Positions 40,049 through 44,224 of a stretch of 44,224 nt of DNA are shown here, one piece after another. The DNA lies in NCBI GenBank assembly GCA_030950285.1, contig JAUZRR010000044.1, forward strand, positions 1 through 44,224, in the 5' to 3' direction. The position numbers were made by a program, and so were the translations under genes. The notes under the pieces are model-generated. The model was not told where the DNA came from and did no database searches. It saw nothing but the letters and a program-made list of their open reading frames with translations. The DNA is from Planctomycetota bacterium. Its GTDB lineage: Bacteria > Planctomycetota > Phycisphaerae > Phycisphaerales > UBA1924. The first letter of the stretch is position 1. Every line of letters begins with the position of its first letter.

Positions 40049-43000
40049 TCAGCGCAGCCCGCGAGCCTCGTTTGCCCATCGACGCATGGGGGCGAGGTTC
40101 GTCGGGCTGCGCTCGAGGATGCTGCCGAGCCGGTCGGCCTCATACTCCAGGTTGCCGGCGATGTGCGGGGCGAAGGCCCCGAGATCCCACAGCCGGACCT
40201 CGGGGTCTGACCTCGCGCTGCAGGTTGCCATCGTCGTCCCGTCGGGGCTGACCGCGATCGACATCACCATGTCGCTGTGCCTGGGCAGCGTCGCGAGCTT
40301 GGATCGGTTCTGGACATCCCACATGAGAAGGGTGCCCGCGCGGTCGCCCGAGACCAGCACGCGCCCGTCGGGACCGAAGGCCATGGCGAAGATCTCGTCG
40401 GGATGTCCACGGAGGATGGAGGTCCGGCCGGTGCGGAGGTCGGTGAGGGCGATCTGGCGGGTGTTGCTGCCTGTGGCGAGCAGGGAGCCGTCGGGGCTGA
40501 AACAGACCACTCGCATCGGCGCCCCGTCGTGAGGATCGAGGATGTCGCCAAGCACGCCGGTCGCGGCGTCCCAGAGCCGGACCGTGCCGTCCATCGAGCA
40601 CGAGGCCAGCAGCGCGCCGTCCGGGCTGAACGCGACCGAAGGGACGCGAGCGGTATGCCCGCCGAGGGTCAGGACCCGGCCGGTGTCCAGGTCGCAGAGC
40701 ACGACCGTGCTGTCCTGCGTCCCCGAGGCGAGCCGGTTGGTCTTGGGGCCAAAGGCGATCGAGTTGATCCCCCCCGCGTGGGCGGCGAACCGGTGGAGGA
40801 GCGCGCCTCCGTCTGTCTGCCACACATTGAGAACACCGTCGAGACCCGCGGAGGCCAGCAGTCGGCCGTCGTGGTTGAACGCGATCGAGGAGATGATGCG
40901 GTCGTGCCCGGCGAGCTTGAGGTTGGGTTTCTCGCCATCGAGGTACCTGAGAACAACATGATTGCTCTCATCGGTGTTGTCTGCCCAGGCGAGTGCTCGG
41001 CCGTCTGGATGAAACGCGACGGACTGACTGCCGAACTTGCCCCCCCGACCGAGCGTCTCCCATGGCTGGAGTGCATGCTCCCAGAGCCTGATCGATCCAT
41101 CGTTCCCAACCGAGACGAGTGTGTTCTGATCGGGCGGTGCCGAGATCACGTTGATTGCGGAAGGATGACCCGAGAGCGTCTCGACCTGCTGCCCGAGTGC
41201 AAGATCCCAGAGCCGGATCGTGTTGTCTGTTCCTGCAGCGGCGAGCAGCGGGGGCTCGCCAAGCCAGTCCAGGTTGTAGGAAGGGCTGCTCAGCGTGCCG
41301 ATGGTGACGGGGTCTCTGTCTGTGTCAAACGCCCAGCGTTCGATCTCAAGGGTGTACTTTGTCCAGACGAGGGCGCGGTTGTCGGGCGTGAAGAGCACAT
41401 CGAGAACCGACCCGTCCCGGACGGTCCGGGCGAGCAGCCGAGCCTCGGGCATGGACCACACACTGATGATCGAGCGCCGGTTGTAGTCTTCACTGCGATC
41501 GACCGAGATCGCCGCGAGCAGGCTGCCGTCGGCGCTGAACGCCGGGGTCTGCGCATTCCCACCCCCGGTGTCGAGTTCGAGCACTTGGGGCGTGCCGGCT
41601 GGTCGGAGGAGATGGAGCCTCCCCTCTTCCATGCCGACAATGGCCGCCGCCAGACCATCGGGCGAGAGGTCGGCTCGCTGCACATTCGACAGCGATGCGT
41701 GCCACGCGCCGATCCGGGTGGCTGCCTCGGCATGCTCGATGTTCCAGCGCTCGCGATCGCCGCCGGCGGTGAGGAGGAAGATCGACCCGCTGTCTGGGGC
41801 AAAGGAGAGAGCAGTGACCTGGTCCTCGGTCGGGATAGCGTGGAGCAACCCGAGCCCCGGCAGCGACCAGATGCGCACCCCGTCTTCCCCGCCCGTGGCA
41901 AGCATCGAGCCATCGGGATTGGTGACACCGCAGGTCGGCAGCCCCTCGTGCCCGGAGGGTACGGTCGTCAGGCCTGGATTCCGCGAGTAGAACTCCCACA
42001 GCGCCCAGTAGGAATCGAGCGGCCCGAACCCGCCCCCGAACCGGAGAGCCTCAGGGGGAGGCGTCCCGGGTGCCGATTCGAGCTGGGCACGCCAGAGCAG
42101 GTCCAGCGCGAGCGCCCCGTCGCCGGAGAGCCCTTCGGTGTGCCCGTGCTGGATGGTGCGCGATCGGAGCTGCTGGCGGGCCTCGATCTCGGCGGTGGTT
42201 TTCTGGCTGTAGAGCAGGGTCATCGCAATCGAAAAGACCGCGAGCACCAGCACCGCAGCCGCTGCGCTCGAGGTCACAGCCCAGTGCCGGCGGACGGTCT
42301 TGCGCACGACATACCACGCGCTGTCCCGCCGGGTCTCGATCGGACGACCGTCGAGGAATAGCTCGATATCACGCGCAAGGTCGGCGACCGAGGCGTACCG
42401 GCGTGCCTTGTCCTTGTGCAACGCCCGCAGCACGATCGCGTCGATGTCGTCATCGAGCGCCGGCACCTCGGCCGAAGGGCGCGTCGGCTTGTGGCGCGTG
42501 ATCCGCTCGACCACCTCGTGCAGCGAACCCTCGACCGAGTAGGGCAGCCGCCCGGTCATCAGTTGATACAGAATCACGCCGAGGGAATAGACATCGGTCC
42601 GGGTGTCGATCGCGCGGGGGTCGCCCGAGACCTGCTCGGGCGAGGCGTAGGCGGGCGTGCCGGCAAACTCGCCGGGGAGCGTCTGGTGGGCGCTCGCCTT
42701 GGCCGATGCAGCCTGCGCTTCTGTGCCCCCAAAGATCAGCGGAGCAACAGCATCCGACTCGAACGCCTTGGCGATCCCAAAGTCGAGAATGTGCGGCCTT
42801 CCCTCGGCATCAACAAGAATGTTGGCGGGCTTGAGATCACGGTGGATGACGCCGTGCTGGTGGGCAAAGCTCGCCGCGTCACAAATCGCTGTAAAGAGCC
42901 GGAGCCGGAGCACGAGTGCATCCTTGCTCGTGACCGCGTCGTCCCCCGCCCAACGGTCGAGCGTGACGCCCTCGATCAGCTCCATCGCAAAGCCGAACCG

Positions 43001-43477
43001 CCCGTCCGGGAGGTACCCCGCGTCGTAGACGGTGACGATCCCCGGGTGGCGCAGCGCCGCGACGATCTCGGCCTCGCGCTCGAAGCGCAGCCGTTGCCGC
43101 GTCGTCGCCAGGCTTCCCCGCAGCAGCATCTTGAAGGCGACCGGGCGTTTGGTGCGGATCTGCGTCGCGCGGTAGACGATCCCCTGCCCGCCGCGATACA
43201 TCTCGCCCTCGATCCGGTAGCCGGGCAAGACATCCGGCGGCGGGGGCTCGTCGTTGCGGCCCCCGCCCGATCCCGACCCCCCGCTCCGACCATCGGGCAG
43301 CACGCCAGCGAATATCTCAAGAAAGCTGTTGTTGGTGCGGATCTCTTCAACCGCGTGCTGACAAGTCTCACACGACGCGATGTGCGCCGCAGCAGGATCG
43401 TCCAAAGGCTCCCCACGCGCAAACGCATCGAGCCGATCGTGGGATGGACAATCGTGCGCATCCATGCGGTCTCTCAC
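40049..43477 (-). CDS. Ser/Thr protein kinase with C-terminal WD40 repeats
   Basis: 1142 aa. Order: a putative anti-sigma-like zinc finger (H32, C36, C39 in HIASCETCQ), a Gly/Ser linker, a full Hanks-type kinase domain (about 87-370; Gly loop YRGGQGIVYRA, K116 in VAFKML, HRDLKPANIL at 212-221, DFGIAKA at 232-238, YASPEQ), one membrane segment (about 400-425) and then more than ten WD40 repeats such as AFSPDGALLASCSMDGTVRL and AFNHDGRLLASAGLDGVLN. Thus a cytoplasmic kinase and a periplasmic or extracellular propeller. The GTG start at 43477 overlaps the sigma-factor stop (GTGA); ATG 43465 is an alternative. The zinc finger may hold the coupled sigma factor inactive until kinase signalling. Confidence 0.93.
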   Translation of the reverse strand: MRDRMDAHDCPSHDRLDAFARGEPLDDPAAAHIASCETCQHAVEEIRTNNSFLEIFAGVLPDGRSGGSGSGGGRNDEPPPPDVLPGYRIEGEMYRGGQGIVYRATQIRTKRPVAFKMLLRGSLATTRQRLRFEREAEIVAALRHPGIVTVYDAGYLPDGRFGFAMELIEGVTLDRWAGDDAVTSKDALVLRLRLFTAICDAASFAHQHGVIHRDLKPANILVDAEGRPHILDFGIAKAFESDAVAPLIFGGTEAQAASAKASAHQTLPGEFAGTPAYASPEQVSGDPRAIDTRTDVYSLGVILYQLMTGRLPYSVEGSLHEVVERITRHKPTRPSAEVPALDDDIDAIVLRALHKDKARRYASVADLARDIELFLDGRPIETRRDSAWYVVRKTVRRHWAVTSSAAAAVLVLAVFSIAMTLLYSQKTTAEIEARQQLRSRTIQHGHTEGLSGDGALALDLLWRAQLESAPGTPPPEALRFGGGFGPLDSYWALWEFYSRNPGLTTVPSGHEGLPTCGVTNPDGSMLATGGEDGVRIWSLPGLGLLHAIPTEDQVTALSFAPDSGSIFLLTAGGDRERWNIEHAEAATRIGAWHASLSNVQRADLSPDGLAAAIVGMEEGRLHLLRPAGTPQVLELDTGGGNAQTPAFSADGSLLAAISVDRSEDYNRRSIISVWSMPEARLLARTVRDGSVLDVLFTPDNRALVWTKYTLEIERWAFDTDRDPVTIGTLSSPSYNLDWLGEPPLLAAAGTDNTIRLWDLALGQQVETLSGHPSAINVISAPPDQNTLVSVGNDGSIRLWEHALQPWETLGRGGKFGSQSVAFHPDGRALAWADNTDESNHVVLRYLDGEKPNLKLAGHDRIISSIAFNHDGRLLASAGLDGVLNVWQTDGGALLHRFAAHAGGINSIAFGPKTNRLASGTQDSTVVLCDLDTGRVLTLGGHTARVPSVAFSPDGALLASCSMDGTVRLWDAATGVLGDILDPHDGAPMRVVCFSPDGSLLATGSNTRQIALTDLRTGRTSILRGHPDEIFAMAFGPDGRVLVSGDRAGTLLMWDVQNRSKLATLPRHSDMVMSIAVSPDGTTMATCSARSDPEVRLWDLGAFAPHIAGNLEYEADRLGSILERSPTNLAPMRRWANEARGLR

Positions 43478-44082
43478 CCCTCGGTTGTGTACGCCTTGGT
43501 GAGTTGCTCGACGATCTCGCGGAGTCGGGTGGTCACGCGGTGCTTGATGCGATACACCTCAGCCACCTCGATCCCCGTCGTCATCGCGACCGAAGTCGCC
43601 GGCACACCCTTGAGCGCCACAAGCTCAAAGACCCGGACCGTCTGCTCAGCGATCCGCCCGCCCTCACGCAGCACCTCCATCGCCCGCGCGAAGATCACCC
43701 GAGCCTGCACGACATCCCAGGTCGCCGAGATCGCCTGCGCGTCGGGCAACCGGGCGAGCACCGATTCCCCCCGCCCCCCTGCTGCCCGGGCGTGTCGACG
43801 GTGGACATCCATCACCCGGTGGCGGCAGATCCCGATCAGCCACGCCCGCAGCCGACCTTGCTCGCGGGAGTACTTCCCCTCGCGGTAATCGGTGAGGAAC
43901 TGCACCAGCGTCTCCTGGGCAGCCTCGGCAGCGTGGTCCTCGCTCAGCCCGAGCTTCACACTCACCCCGATCAGGATGGGCCGATACCGCGCGTCAAACT
44001 CGGTCCAGACCGAATCCTCCTGCGGATCATGCAGCCGCTCGAGCAGCAGCGTGGTTGTGGTCGTGCGGAGCATCGGCGACAT
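43474..44082 (-). CDS. ECF-type RNA polymerase sigma factor
   Basis: 202 aa. Region 2 is visible at about 15-90 (YRPILIGVSVKLGLSED, AAQETLVQFLTDY, then REQGRLRAWLIGICRHRVMD) and region 4 at about 140-195 (RVFELVALKGVPATSVAMTTG, VYRIKHRVTTRLREIV). No region 1.1 or 3. Sigma factors of this kind are paired with Ser/Thr kinases in Planctomycetes and probably depend on phosphorylation, since no separate anti-sigma gene is near. It overlaps the kinase gene by 4 nt. ATG 44082 is chosen; in-frame ATG 44073 is possible. GGGGAGG precedes the start. The gene is at the window end, so its upstream promoter is only partly visible. Confidence 0.9.
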   Translation of the reverse strand: MSPMLRTTTTTLLLERLHDPQEDSVWTEFDARYRPILIGVSVKLGLSEDHAAEAAQETLVQFLTDYREGKYSREQGRLRAWLIGICRHRVMDVHRRHARAAGGRGESVLARLPDAQAISATWDVVQARVIFARAMEVLREGGRIAEQTVRVFELVALKGVPATSVAMTTGIEVAEVYRIKHRVTTRLREIVEQLTKAYTTEG

Positions 44083-44224
44083 CACGGACTTTCTCCCCCT
44101 CCCCTTCCCCACTCCTCATCTCCGAGAGCCTACCAGAATATGGACAAACAACAATACAAAACCGAGCAACGAGAGAAGTTGTATGCGGAACGAGGAAGCC
44201 GGATGCGGAGAGAGATCAGCATCC

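Noticed and set aside
40277..42361. A 694-codon plus-strand frame over the kinase-WD40 gene
   Set aside because: Mirror of the WD40 coding bias, with no recognisable family; the minus strand has clear kinase and WD40 motifs.

Overview
The window (about 44 kb, GC-rich, third codon positions almost all G or C) looks like chromosomal DNA of a planctomycete, most likely class Phycisphaerae. Pointers: an ECF-type sigma factor translationally coupled to a huge Ser/Thr kinase-WD40 protein, a PEP-CTERM-like exported protein ending in a short Arg tail, a LEPR-XLL-like surface-protein fragment, a lysine-rich histone-H1-like mini-protein, and many short GC-rich palindromic repeats between (and inside) genes. 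The taxonomic call is inference; no rRNA is present.

Layout. 0.5-5.5 kb (+): unknown protein, rsmD, a UvrD-like helicase fused to a RecB-type nuclease. 5.5-9.4 kb (-): degenerate surface-protein gene, tRNA-Ala(GGC) with its terminator, heptosyltransferase-like GT9 coupled to gmhB, PAS-LuxR regulator. 9.8-16.3 kb (-): class I fructose-bisphosphate aldolase, glutamine-dependent NAD synthetase, a flippase-like membrane protein coupled to a large multi-pass glycosyltransferase. 16.4 kb (+): degenerate Fur-family regulator, divergent from the glycosyltransferase. 17-25.6 kb (-): tsaE (with a YacG-like tail) coupled to thiL, deoxyhypusine-synthase-like gene next to speA (polyamines), aromatic amino acid hydroxylase, amidohydrolase coupled to a DUF2470-like protein, histone-like mini-protein. 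26.3-29.4 kb (+): catalytically dead M16-type protein, two-domain iron-type ABC permease. 29.7-31.6 kb (-): TolC-type lipoprotein. 31.9-35.2 kb (+): GH35-like glycosidase coupled to a SpoT-like HD hydrolase. 35.4-37.6 kb (-): GNAT acetyltransferase and gnd. 38-40 kb (+): membrane protein, a minisatellite-rich stretch, PEP-CTERM-like protein. 40-44.1 kb (-): kinase-WD40 and sigma factor.

Most genes are housekeeping. The unusual part is structural. Three families of dispersed palindromic elements (called A, B and C here) occur across the window. One family-A pair lies in frame inside thiL, a family-B pair lies in frame inside the glycosyltransferase, and another B pair supplies the 3' end of the flippase-like gene. 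This resembles the protein-coding palindromic elements known from Rickettsia. A second pattern is a TAnnnT box 6-8 nt upstream of several start codons that lack a Shine-Dalgarno sequence, suggesting leaderless transcription. Several enzymes have lost canonical residues (Fur, M16, GmhB, GH35, YacG-like tail). I saw no CRISPR array, prophage, integrase or transposase gene, and no obvious defence island.
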